NCBI GenBank assembly: GCA_026400835.1 | Contig: JAPLOA010000046.1 | Coordinates: 1 to 64,000 of the forward strand | DNA: 64,000 bases | Direction of reading: 5' to 3' | Origin: Planctomycetales bacterium | GTDB lineage: Bacteria; Planctomycetota; Planctomycetia; Planctomycetales; Planctomycetaceae | Shown: one piece after another, positions 17,750-25,968 of the stretch | Position numbering within the stretch: position 1 is the stretch's first letter | How the letters are laid out: each line of letters starts with the position of its first letter | Notes under the pieces: generated by a model | Databases searched by the model: none | Seen by the model: the letters and a program-made list of their open reading frames with translations, nothing else | Told to the model about the DNA's origin: nothing | Program-made: the position numbers and the translations under genes

Positions 17750-18657
17750 GGAGTCAATTCCACCAATCGATGATTTCCGGTATCAGCGATCAACACACGT
17801 CCGTCGCTCAGCACAGTCAGGTCCCACGGCTGATAAAACTCATCCATGCCACGGCCGGGTTTTCCGAATCGACCAACCACCGTCCCGTCAGGTTCAAGAA
17901 CCGTCAGCCGAGCAGTCTTGTTTTCAATGACGTAGATTAAGTTGTTGGAGGTTACTCGTAAGTCATAGGGATATGCCAGCGGAGATGTCGTTTCCGGCAA
18001 ACTGATCACTCGCAAAAATCTGCCCTCGTCGCTAAAGACCTGAATTCGATTGTTGAATGCGTCCACCACGAAGACTTCACCATTCTGCCAGGCCATCCCG
18101 CTGGGCCTTTGGAACTGGCCTTCGCCGGTTCCGTGAGAACCAAACTCAGTTACGAACTCACCCTGCGGCCTAAACTTCTGAATGCGTTGTTTGTCTCCGT
18201 ATTCGCCCACATAGATGAATCCATTGGGATCCTGAGCAATCGAAACCGGAAACACAAACTGCCCCGCCTCGGTTCCCTGAGTACCAAACATGTGACTAAC
18301 CGTACCGTCAGCATTGAAGATCACGACTCGATGATAATGAGTATCAGCGACACCGATTTTTCCGTCCAGAAGTTCCCAGATTCCTTCAGGCTTCCCAGCT
18401 GCAAAGTCCGGCATCTCCCACTGCTGAGTGATCTTGCCATGCTTGTCATACACGAGCACCCGTCCCGCATCATCAAGGACGAACACGTTATCATCGGCGT
18501 CTGAATAGAGTCCTCGCGGTGCCGGCAAAAATCGTCCCGACGACGGAATCTTCCACGAGTCAAATTTCGAAACGTAGAACTCCGGATCATTTCCGCCATC
18601 AACACAGCCGGACAGCATCAGCAGGATGATCGACAACAAGCCACGAAGACGCGACAT
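17746..18657 (-). CDS. NHL-repeat beta-propeller lipoprotein
   Basis: A 303-residue lipoprotein. Start chosen at the ATG at 18657 because it opens a lipoprotein signal (MSRLRGLLSIILLMLSGC, lipobox LSGC); the longer frame back to 18816 runs into repeat DNA. Six or so NHL repeats follow: PRGLYSDADDNVFVLDDAGRV, GVADTHYHRVVIFNADG, GFIYVGEYGDKQRIQKF, GEVFVVDAFNNRIQVF and VLIADTGNHRLVEL. NHL propellers mediate protein or ligand contacts, and some planctomycete members sit in the envelope. The stop overlaps the start of the VWA gene, which ties its job to the VWA/MoxR complex, perhaps as an outer subunit (inference). Confidence 0.88.
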   Translation of the reverse strand: MSRLRGLLSIILLMLSGCVDGGNDPEFYVSKFDSWKIPSSGRFLPAPRGLYSDADDNVFVLDDAGRVLVYDKHGKITQQWEMPDFAAGKPEGIWELLDGKIGVADTHYHRVVIFNADGTVSHMFGTQGTEAGQFVFPVSIAQDPNGFIYVGEYGDKQRIQKFRPQGEFVTEFGSHGTGEGQFQRPSGMAWQNGEVFVVDAFNNRIQVFSDEGRFLRVISLPETTSPLAYPYDLRVTSNNLIYVIENKTARLTVLEPDGTVVGRFGKPGRGMDEFYQPWDLTVLSDGRVLIADTGNHRLVELTP

Positions 18658-18809
18658 CGGAACATGATTCCGGCGTGTTCGCTGGCTGGTTTGTGGAGAC
18701 ATGGGAAAGGTCACTCGAAGGGTCAGGTGTTTTTGAACAGGCTTGGATTTGGTATTGCAACGGGATTTAGACAGGACAACTTTCATTCTGATTTCGCCTC
18801 GTAGAGGCG

Positions 18810-18985
18810 GCAACAAGTAGCCCGAGGCTTTAGCCTGGGGAAAGACGTTTGAAAATGATCGTTTAGCCGTGAAACGGCGACAGCAATATGTTGATATCGC
18901 TGAAAACCCATCGCTTTCACCGTTTCACGGCTGACGGATCGTGTTTTCGCATCAGCCCCCAAGCTGAAGCCTGGGACTAAATGCT
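18810..18985. repeat. Nested inverted-repeat element (GGCTTTAGCC and CCGTTTCACGGC arms)
   Basis: An outer imperfect pair (GCCCGAGGCTTTAGCCTGGGG near 18820 and CCCCAAGCTGAAGCCTGGGAC near 18957) encloses an exact inner pair, GCCGTGAAACGG (18866-18877) and CCGTTTCACGGC (18920-18931). It lies upstream of the NHL-VWA-MoxR operon and beyond the 3' end of the ABC ATPase. The whole of 18658-19074 holds no gene that I can support. Confidence 0.75.
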
Positions 18986-19074
18986 GCCGCAGCTACGCTG
19001 CGAAACACAACCCGAAACAACCGAACAAAACTTGCATACTCCCAAGCTATGATTCCGATTAAGCGGGTCTCCAC

Positions 19075-20115
19075 TCATCGCCATGCCAAGGATACTCGAA
19101 CACCCTCCTGCAAGGGAACCTCCGGGCGTTGATGTTTGATGATTCGCGATGCCCCCGAAGTAACACTGCGAATCAGGGATTCCGAGCAAGGTCCGTCAAA
19201 CAGGCACTTTATGTATTCGGCTTCTCCATTCTCATTCGCGACGACACTCATGCGTTCTGGTCGAATCGCCATTCCGCCGGGCCGATCGACATGAAAGCCA
19301 AAGTGTTGAAGTTCCTCCGCAGTGAACCAGTTCACCGGCCCAAGAAATTCCGCCAGAAACGCACTGCCGGGTGAGTCATAAAGATCTCGCGTTGGCCCCT
19401 GAAAAACAACGGCTCCTTCATGCAGACAAATCACCGAATCGGAACGTCGCAGAACGGTTTCTGGTTCGTGTGAGGAAAACACAATCGACGAAGAAGATCG
19501 TTCGATCAGAGTGGCCACCACATCCCAGTAACGCGGCTTTCGTATCGGATCGACATGACTGAGCGGTTCGTCCATCAGCAGCACGTCAGCGTTTGACGCT
19601 AAAGCTCGAGCCAATGACAAACGAGATCTCTCCCCCTGTGACAGTTCATCCGGAAACACTGCTTTTCGATGGTTCAGATCCAGGGACGTCAGAATTTCGT
19701 CTGCCAATTCCTTCGATTTATTGACACTGTGCAGATGTTGTTGGGCGGACAGGTGAGGCCACAAGCCACCATTCTGAGGCACCCAGAAGAGCGGAATACG
19801 GCCCGCAGCACGGCCCAGCTGGGTCACATTCCGAAGCTCGTCGAGTTCAATTCGCAGGCCGGACCCAGCGCCAGCGAGTTCCGGCAATTCTGTGCCCCCT
19901 GCAAAAGCCGAAACTCGCTCCGCTCGGTCCGGCCTCCGACCGATGATCTTACCACCATCCGGAGTTTCAAACCCCGCCAGCAGATTCAGCAGCGACGTTT
20001 TCCCGGCTCCCGAATAACCCATTACGGCTGTCCTGTGGTCGGAAATCGTCAACGATACCTCGTTCAGTCGAGGCCGATCGGTTCCGCGCAGAGTAACGTG
20101 ATTGAGGGTGAACAT
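19075..20115 (-). CDS. ABC transporter ATP-binding protein with TOBE-like C-terminus (orphan)
   Basis: About 346 residues from the ATG at 20115 (MFTLNHVTLRG). Walker A is GYSGAGKTS, the signature LSQGERSRLSLARAL, and Walker B VLLMDEPLSHVD with the switch histidine in VFSSHEPETV. The C-terminal ~80 residues (MAIRPERMSVV onward) look like the TOBE domain of importers of molybdate, iron or sugars (ModC/FbpC/MalK type). An extra ~40 residues (AERVSAFAGGTELPELAG and on) lie between Walker A and an unusual Q-loop (FWVPQNGGLWPHLS). No permease or binding protein is next to it, so its transporter must be encoded elsewhere or it serves another purpose. Energises transport at the inner membrane. Confidence 0.85.
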   Translation of the reverse strand: MFTLNHVTLRGTDRPRLNEVSLTISDHRTAVMGYSGAGKTSLLNLLAGFETPDGGKIIGRRPDRAERVSAFAGGTELPELAGAGSGLRIELDELRNVTQLGRAAGRIPLFWVPQNGGLWPHLSAQQHLHSVNKSKELADEILTSLDLNHRKAVFPDELSQGERSRLSLARALASNADVLLMDEPLSHVDPIRKPRYWDVVATLIERSSSSIVFSSHEPETVLRRSDSVICLHEGAVVFQGPTRDLYDSPGSAFLAEFLGPVNWFTAEELQHFGFHVDRPGGMAIRPERMSVVANENGEAEYIKCLFDGPCSESLIRSVTSGASRIIKHQRPEVPLQEGVRVSLAWR

Positions 20116-20260
20116 AGGACTCAGCAATTTTCGGAGCGGGGCACGAGTGACTTCGAGAGGGGCATCCGCATAGGATATCTATTCCCGCCGACAGATTGCG
20201 TCACTTTGGGCCTCAAAAAGTACCGATCCGCAGGATGTCGTTTCCCGCCAGTTTTTGCAG

Positions 20261-20343
20261 GGTGGGACCAGCGCAGCGATGGCCCACCGATGTGATGACT
20301 GCATATTGGTGGGCCGGCGTTCGCAATGCTCACTTATCCCACC
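20261..20343. repeat. GGTGGGAC...GGCCCACC palindromic element
   Basis: GGTGGGACCAGCGCAGCGAT...GGCCCACC (20261-20288) and GGTGGGCCGGCG...TTATCCCACC (20308-20343) form an imperfect inverted pair. It occupies the promoter side of the MlrC gene and the upstream region of the divergent ABC ATPase gene. Similar GTGGGCC elements are common between planctomycete genes. Confidence 0.65.
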
Positions 20344-20389
20344 CGGCGATTGCCATCACTTCACAATCTCTTCGCATAAGACACTGCCC

Positions 20390-21886
20390 ATGAAACGCGT
20401 CGGCATTATTGCACTATTGCATGAAAGCAACACCTTTCTCGACGAGCCAACAACGCTCGAGCATTTCCGTTCGAACCTGCTGACAACCGGTCAGGGAGTG
20501 ATCGATGCGTTCCGGGGCAGCCAGCATGAAGTCGGCGGATTCATCGAAGCGATGTCGAATCAGCCAGACATAGAACTCGTCGGAATCTTCGGCGCGCGAG
20601 CGATGCCTTATGGAGCCATCACCACAGACTGCTGGCAAACGCTGATCGAACAACTCGAGAACGCTCTCCGAAGCTCATTGCCTCTGGATGGTCTGCTGGT
20701 TGCTCCTCATGGCGCCACTGTCGCCGTACCCGCACGCGATGCAGATGGTGATTGGCTGCAGCGAGTTCGCAGGATCGTCGGGCCGGACATGCCGATTATC
20801 GGAACACTCGATCTGCACGCGAACGTTTCCCCCCTGATGGCTCAGCAGTGTAACGCATTGTTTGGTTATCGCACGAATCCGCATCTTGACCAGAAAGCAC
20901 AGGGGCTGGCCGCCGGGCAGACCATGTTAAGAACTTTGGCCGGAGAAATCTCGCCCAGGCTCGCGTTGGTTCAACTGCCTTTGTGCGTCAATATTGAACG
21001 ACAAGCGACGCAGGAGGAACACGGTCAGCGATTCTGGGCCGAAGCCGATCGACTGCAGAAACAGCCAGGGATGCTCAATGCCTGTGGGCTCTATGGTTTT
21101 CCTTATTCAGACGTCGAAGAAATGGGTGGCACGGTGCTGGCCGTTTCTGAACATAGTCAGGAACTTGCAGAAGCTGCGGCGAAACAACTAGCCGACTTCT
21201 GGTGGGCGATGAAGGATGAATTTACGGGCCAGTTGATTTCTGTCGAAGACGCCATCGCAATGGCCAATGAAGTGCGAGCATCGGACAAGACTCGTCCTGT
21301 GGGCTTGCTCGAAATGGGCGACAACGTCGGCGGCGGAAGTCCGGGCGACGGAACCTGGATTACTCACGGATGGCTCCAGCATGGCCATGGCAAACTGCTC
21401 ACAGTGATAGCGGATCCGGATGTTGTTCACACTGCCACCAGGAGCGGTGTTGGTACCACGCTTTCGCTGAGTGTTGGAGGGAAAATCGACCCAGCTCGCC
21501 ACGGCGCGCCGCTGGTGGATCGCTTTGAAGTGAAGAGCCTTAGCGATGGTGTGTTCCTGGAACCGGAAACCCGGCACGGTGGATATTCGAAGTTTAATCA
21601 GGGGCCAACGGCTGTTCTGGAAAGTGATTCCGGCGTGACCGTGATCGCGACAACCTTGCGAGTCGCCCCGATGAGTTTGCATCAGGTGCTTTCGCAGGGA
21701 CTGAACCCGGCTGACTTTGCGGCGATCGTGATTAAGGGCGTGCATGCACCAGTCGCGGCCTATGCTCCTGTATGCAGTCGGCTGATCCGGGTGAACACCG
21801 ACGGAGCCACCACCGCCGACGTTCATCGCCTCACGTTTTCGCATCGCCGTCGGCCAATGGCACCCTTCGAAACAGCCTCGCCTTAG
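20390..21886 (+). CDS. M81-family metallopeptidase (MlrC, microcystinase C-like)
   Basis: A 498-residue protein of the MlrC family. The start MKRVGIIALLHESNTF (ATG 20390) is the standard family opening with the conserved HESNTF; upstream in-frame codons lie inside a palindromic repeat. Expected zinc ligands are in TLDLHANVSPLM and the later GDNVGGGSPGDGT segment, which also carries the C-domain signature. The last domain (VIKGVHAPVAAYAPVCSRLI) matches the MlrC C-terminus. The family name comes from the enzyme that ends microcystin breakdown, but most members have unknown peptide or amide substrates. No mlrA/B-like gene is present, so microcystin use should not be assumed. Single-gene unit, no signal peptide. 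Confidence 0.9.
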   Translation: MKRVGIIALLHESNTFLDEPTTLEHFRSNLLTTGQGVIDAFRGSQHEVGGFIEAMSNQPDIELVGIFGARAMPYGAITTDCWQTLIEQLENALRSSLPLDGLLVAPHGATVAVPARDADGDWLQRVRRIVGPDMPIIGTLDLHANVSPLMAQQCNALFGYRTNPHLDQKAQGLAAGQTMLRTLAGEISPRLALVQLPLCVNIERQATQEEHGQRFWAEADRLQKQPGMLNACGLYGFPYSDVEEMGGTVLAVSEHSQELAEAAAKQLADFWWAMKDEFTGQLISVEDAIAMANEVRASDKTRPVGLLEMGDNVGGGSPGDGTWITHGWLQHGHGKLLTVIADPDVVHTATRSGVGTTLSLSVGGKIDPARHGAPLVDRFEVKSLSDGVFLEPETRHGGYSKFNQGPTAVLESDSGVTVIATTLRVAPMSLHQVLSQGLNPADFAAIVIKGVHAPVAAYAPVCSRLIRVNTDGATTADVHRLTFSHRRRPMAPFETASP

Positions 21887-21969
21887 TTTGCAGCTTAATA
21901 TTTGGTGCTCGCATGGGACCAACGTACCTTTCAGAAGGGGCGGCTGAACGCCTGCAACCTGCTGTCGCA

Positions 21970-22144
21970 CGTTTTGAAGTTGCGGGTCTGCGACTATCCC
22001 AACCCTCTGCCTCAGCGTGGGATCGTGCTTTTGCGTTTTACGCAGTGTTAGGCAAAATCCCTCGCTGACGCGTCGGGTTATGATCGTCCATTGTGTTTTC
22101 GGTCCGTTGATCCACGGCAGTCGTGAACAACGTAACTTCAAAAC
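21970..22144. mobile_element. MITE-like ~175-bp element, copy 1
   Basis: Terminal repeats GTTTTGAAGTT (21970-21980) and AACTTCAAAAC (22134-22144) bracket 175 bp. The interior contains GCGTTTTACGCAG and ATCCCTCGCTGACGCGTCGGGTTATGAT (22059-22085), shared with the element at 51701-51873. No coding sequence is present. It lies between the MlrC and MFS genes, and the longer possible N-terminus of the MFS gene would read into it, which argues against that start. Confidence 0.7.
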
Positions 22145-22365
22145 TCGCACGCCACCACGCTCGGGCTGTCATGAGTTTGCCGTTTTTAACGATTGAGCTG
22201 GCGTGTTTCCGAAATCCATCACGGTTTCTTGCGCTGCGCTGCCGGTTGTCGGGCTACGTTTTTCTCGCGGCGACCGCTCAACGGAGATCGAAATCCGTAT
22301 GTGTGAGCCGCGTTCAGCGTGAATCGCAAAATGTTCTGCCTGCAGCTTATTCAGGACTGACTGTC

Positions 22366-24723
22366 ATGACAGCCCTCGGTGTCGCTACTCCTTCAACGAA
22401 AACAACTCGCCCCGCGCGGGACCACTTCAATCAAACCACACCCGGCGAAAAAGTTCTGGTCAGCTCAGCCTGGAAAATCACGATCGTTGCTGTTGCAATC
22501 GTTTCTAATGCCGCCCTGTTGATTGCGCAACAGTCCGCCTTTCGTCTGCTGGCCCCGGTGATCGGTTCCTCTGTCGAGACATGGTCCGCCATCATCGGTG
22601 TCTTTTTGCTGGGTATTGCGATCGGCAATCATTATGCAGGCAAACTGGCCGATCGTTTTTCGGCCGTGACGCTGATCTCAGGCAGCCTTGCCGCGGGGGC
22701 GATTTCCATGCTGCTGATGCCCGTGATCGCCGACAATCTGGCCGGCTCGGTTGCGTTCGGACAGCTTTCCCTCTCGGTACAGATCTTCACCGGAGCATTC
22801 TTCGTATGTCTTCTGCCAGGGATCGTGCTCAGTCTTGTGACACCTCCATCAATTCGCAGCATTGTCAATGATCCACGCGAAATCGGCTCGGTGGCCGGAC
22901 GAATCTTTGCGTGGGGTACGTTTGGAAGTCTCGCCGGAAACTATCTCGCCGGTTTTGTGCTGCTCGCCATCTTCGGCGTTCGCGTGATTACGTCGATGAC
23001 CGCAGCCAGCCTCATCATTCTTGCAGTCGCCACGTACTTTGGGGGCCGTCGACAAGCGATTAGCGGGAGGCAGGACCAGAAAACTGCTCGTGAGATCGCG
23101 AACACAGATGAAGATCGGTCGACTAGTGATATCGATCGTCAATGGTATCGTAAAGCCTTATTGATCGTATTTGCCTGCAGCTTTGTGACTGGCGCTGTGG
23201 AAGGCGCGGCGTTTCGAATTCTGGCTCCACTGGTTGGCGTTTCGATGTTTCTGTCCGCTGGTGTTGTTGGAGTCATTCTTGCCGGGATGTCGTTCGGCAA
23301 CGCTTTTGGCGGACATCTTGCGACACGATTTGGAACGCATCAGGTTCTGCGGAAGTCACTCATTGCCTGTGCAGTGGCGACCCTGGCTGTGGCTCCTCTC
23401 TGGAAGTTTGTCGTCAGCAGCGGCATCTTCAAGCAGATGCCTTTGATTCCGCAGATTCTGGCCTGGTCATTCACGCTGTTTCTGTTGCCTGCGATCGCGT
23501 TCGGAACGATAACGCCGCAAGTCATTCGGTTGTCTGTCCGCAGTGTGAAGAATTCAGGGAAAATCTCGGGCCAACTTTATGCCTGGTCGACGGTTGGCTG
23601 CATCGTGGGAATTCTGGCCGCAGCCTGGTTCTCCATTGAAACGTTCGGCGCCGTTCGAACGACCATCCTCTGTGGCATGATCCCCGTTGCTCTGGCATTG
23701 CTGACAGGGAATGGGACACTCAAAGCCACTGACGACGTTTCTCAAACGTCCGCCGTTAAGTCTGATCTGCGAACGATTCCTGCTGCACTTCTGGTAGCGG
23801 CGGTTGCTCTGCTGCTGACCTGCAAATCACCCTACGATCGCGAAAGTCGCTACTTCAGCCTCGAAGTCGATGATGATGTGCTTGACGGACGTGAGGTCAA
23901 GGTGCTGGTTCTGGATCGACTCGTTCATTCTGCCATTGATCTTGATGACCCATCGTTTCTGCATTACCCGCATGAACGGATTCAGGGCGACTTCACCCGC
24001 GCTGCTGCAAAGGATGCTCGAGCCGCCGGCCGTGCCCCCAGAATTCTCGTCATCGGCGGCGGAGGGTATTCGTTTCCTCGTTGGGTCGAATCACAGTCCG
24101 ATCTGAAAGATGTGGTTATCGACGTCGTGGAGATCGATCCAGCCGTGACAGAGATTGCTCACGATCTTCTGGGTCTGTCTCGTGGCACACGAATCAATTC
24201 GATTCATATGGATGGACGTCAGTACGTGAAAGCCGCTCCGGCAGCTTCTTATGATCTTGTGATTCAGGACGCCGTGAATGATTTCTCCGTGCCTTATCAC
24301 TTAATGACTGCCGAATACAACGGACTCATTCAGCGACTGCTGCAGCCGGAAGGTGTCTACCTGCTGACTGTAATTGATGCCATGGAATCCGGCCGATTCC
24401 TCGCATCAGCCGTACGGACCGTGCAGAGTTCATTCGGGGAAACTCATCTGCTCGCTCCGCCCGAAACACACAAGATACGCGATCGCAGTGTGTACGTAAT
24501 TGGCGGGCGATTCCCGGCCAACTCTACTGGTGCGTCAGGAGCTCAAGCTTCAACACAGTCATCGCCCACATGGTGGAAGGATCGGTCATACGCTCATATC
24601 TTCCCGGAGCATGAAGTCACGGCTCTGTTGAAACGTCGAGGTGACTCGTCGCCACTGCTGACCGACGACTACGCTCCTGTTGATACGTTGATGACAAGTC
24701 ACTTCCTGGAACGCGGCAAGTAG
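22366..24723 (+). CDS. MFS-like membrane protein fused to a spermidine-synthase domain
   Basis: A 785-residue fusion. About 12 hydrophobic segments fill the first ~530 residues in two similar halves: compare AFRLLAPVIGSSVETWSAIIGVFLLGIAIGN with AFRILAPLVGVSMFLSAGVVGVILAGMSFGN. The C-terminal ~280 residues are an aminopropyltransferase/spermidine-synthase-like Rossmann domain: ILVIGGGGYSFPRWV, then VVEIDPAVTEIA, then DLVIQDAVNDFSVPYHLMTAEY. The chosen start, ATG 22366 (MTALGVATP), has AGGA upstream; an in-frame GTG at 22123 lies inside a repeat element. Fused MFS/spermidine synthases are widespread but their substrate is not established, and no adjacent speD or arginine decarboxylase gene supports polyamine synthesis here. 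Inner membrane. Confidence 0.88.
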   Translation: MTALGVATPSTKTTRPARDHFNQTTPGEKVLVSSAWKITIVAVAIVSNAALLIAQQSAFRLLAPVIGSSVETWSAIIGVFLLGIAIGNHYAGKLADRFSAVTLISGSLAAGAISMLLMPVIADNLAGSVAFGQLSLSVQIFTGAFFVCLLPGIVLSLVTPPSIRSIVNDPREIGSVAGRIFAWGTFGSLAGNYLAGFVLLAIFGVRVITSMTAASLIILAVATYFGGRRQAISGRQDQKTAREIANTDEDRSTSDIDRQWYRKALLIVFACSFVTGAVEGAAFRILAPLVGVSMFLSAGVVGVILAGMSFGNAFGGHLATRFGTHQVLRKSLIACAVATLAVAPLWKFVVSSGIFKQMPLIPQILAWSFTLFLLPAIAFGTITPQVIRLSVRSVKNSGKISGQLYAWSTVGCIVGILAAAWFSIETFGAVRTTILCGMIPVALALLTGNGTLKATDDVSQTSAVKSDLRTIPAALLVAAVALLLTCKSPYDRESRYFSLEVDDDVLDGREVKVLVLDRLVHSAIDLDDPSFLHYPHERIQGDFTRAAAKDARAAGRAPRILVIGGGGYSFPRWVESQSDLKDVVIDVVEIDPAVTEIAHDLLGLSRGTRINSIHMDGRQYVKAAPAASYDLVIQDAVNDFSVPYHLMTAEYNGLIQRLLQPEGVYLLTVIDAMESGRFLASAVRTVQSSFGETHLLAPPETHKIRDRSVYVIGGRFPANSTGASGAQASTQSSPTWWKDRSYAHIFPEHEVTALLKRRGDSSPLLTDDYAPVDTLMTSHFLERGK

Positions 24724-24744
24724 AATACTGGCTGGACTGCAGAT

Positions 24745-25812
24745 CTATTTTGGAACCAATGCAGGATCTTTCTCGGCATCGGCCTTGTAATACAGACTTG
24801 AGGGAATCAGAACCTCAGGCGAGACATCGTCGCCGTTAAAGTACTTGATAATCATGTCAATCGTTGTGCGTCCCATCTGGTCTGGAAACTGGATGGGATC
24901 GCACACGATTTGTCCCCTCAAAATAGCCTGCTTGCCTTCAATCGCGCCGTCGAATCCGATGATCCTGACCTGATCAGCCTTGCCGGCTGCTTCCAGAGCC
25001 GCTCGCGCACCCAAAGCTGACGGATCGTTGATCGCAAACAATGCCGCCAGATCCGGGTAGGCTTCAATGGCGTCTTTGGCTGCGGCGAAACCCGCTTCAC
25101 GAGCTCCCTGGCCGTTCAGTGTCGTTGCAATCTCAATCTTTGCGGCTTCACTGCCGGCATTGTGTGCCTCGACAATTTCAGTGAACCCCTTGACTCGCAG
25201 CTGACAGGATTCCACATCAGGATAATGCAGGACGGCAACTTTTCCGCCGCTCTCGCCCAGCAGTTTCACCATGGCTTCGCCCGCCAGTTTGCCGCCCTGA
25301 TAATTGTTTGTGGCGACGTGGCAGACGACCTTGCCTTCCGTGCCATCGTACTTGATGTCATTTGTAAAGACCGGGATACCGGCGTCGTTCGCCTTCTTAA
25401 TCGCTGCACCAATAGCTCTTGAATCACATGGGTTGAGCACAATGGCCGAGACCTGCCTGACGATAAAATCCTCGACCTGTGATGTCTGGCGATTAACATC
25501 CTGATCGGCGGAAACGACAGACACTTCATAACCATGCTTCTTTCCCTCTGCCGTCATTTCATCAGCGATGATCCTGAAGAAGGGATTAGTCAATGTCAGC
25601 GCGGAAAAGCCAATTGTCAGCTTCTTTTCGCCTCCGCTGCCGGGTAAAGAATCTTCCGGACTGCCGTCCGACTTCGACGCCAGATCATTCGCGGTGGCTG
25701 CGGCCGAAGTTTCATCGGAAGCTGCCGGTTTGAGTGTCGGTTTTTCGCCGCTGCATCCTGCAAGAAGAATCAATCCCAGACAACCAAGCCAGTAGGTATC
25801 AGTCGATTTCAT
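24745..25812 (-). CDS. Sugar-type periplasmic binding lipoprotein (ABC importer, RbsB-like)
   Basis: A 355-residue binding protein of the ribose/LacI (peripla_BP_4) fold. The ATG at 25812 is preceded by AGGAG at good spacing and opens a lipoprotein signal with lipobox LLAGC. Signature segments include IGFSALTLTNPFFRIIADEM, DFIVRQVSAIVLNPCDSRAIG, GIPVFTNDI, VRIIGFDGAIEGKQAI and the C-terminal RTTIDMIIKYFNG. It should capture a monosaccharide, polyol or similar ligand at the outer face of the inner membrane. No permease or ATPase gene is nearby, so the rest of the importer must be elsewhere. It converges with the MFS gene with only 21 bp between stops. Confidence 0.9.
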   Translation of the reverse strand: MKSTDTYWLGCLGLILLAGCSGEKPTLKPAASDETSAAATANDLASKSDGSPEDSLPGSGGEKKLTIGFSALTLTNPFFRIIADEMTAEGKKHGYEVSVVSADQDVNRQTSQVEDFIVRQVSAIVLNPCDSRAIGAAIKKANDAGIPVFTNDIKYDGTEGKVVCHVATNNYQGGKLAGEAMVKLLGESGGKVAVLHYPDVESCQLRVKGFTEIVEAHNAGSEAAKIEIATTLNGQGAREAGFAAAKDAIEAYPDLAALFAINDPSALGARAALEAAGKADQVRIIGFDGAIEGKQAILRGQIVCDPIQFPDQMGRTTIDMIIKYFNGDDVSPEVLIPSSLYYKADAEKDPALVPK

Positions 25813-25968
25813 CACAGCTCCTGTGAACATTGTATCCCGGGGTGGGCCCGGAGACGCTCTTGCCGTGCGTTTGCGGCATCGTGGTGTTTCAGTTTCCACA
25901 AAGCTGCAGCCAATTGCCAGTCAACGCGGTTGAGTGAGCAACGAGGTTGTCCTCGGAGGTCTCCACTC

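Noticed and set aside
20390-21886. Microcystin degradation pathway
   Set aside because: MlrC-like alone is not enough; mlrA, mlrB and mlrD-like genes are absent here, and most family members have other roles.
22123-22365. N-terminal extension of the MFS/spermidine-synthase gene from a GTG
   Set aside because: The extension starts inside a MITE-like repeat and has no family similarity; the ATG at 22366 has a better ribosome site.
24745-25812. Complete sugar ABC importer
   Set aside because: Only the binding protein is here; the orphan ATPase at 19.1-20.1 kb is not adjacent and is of another importer type.
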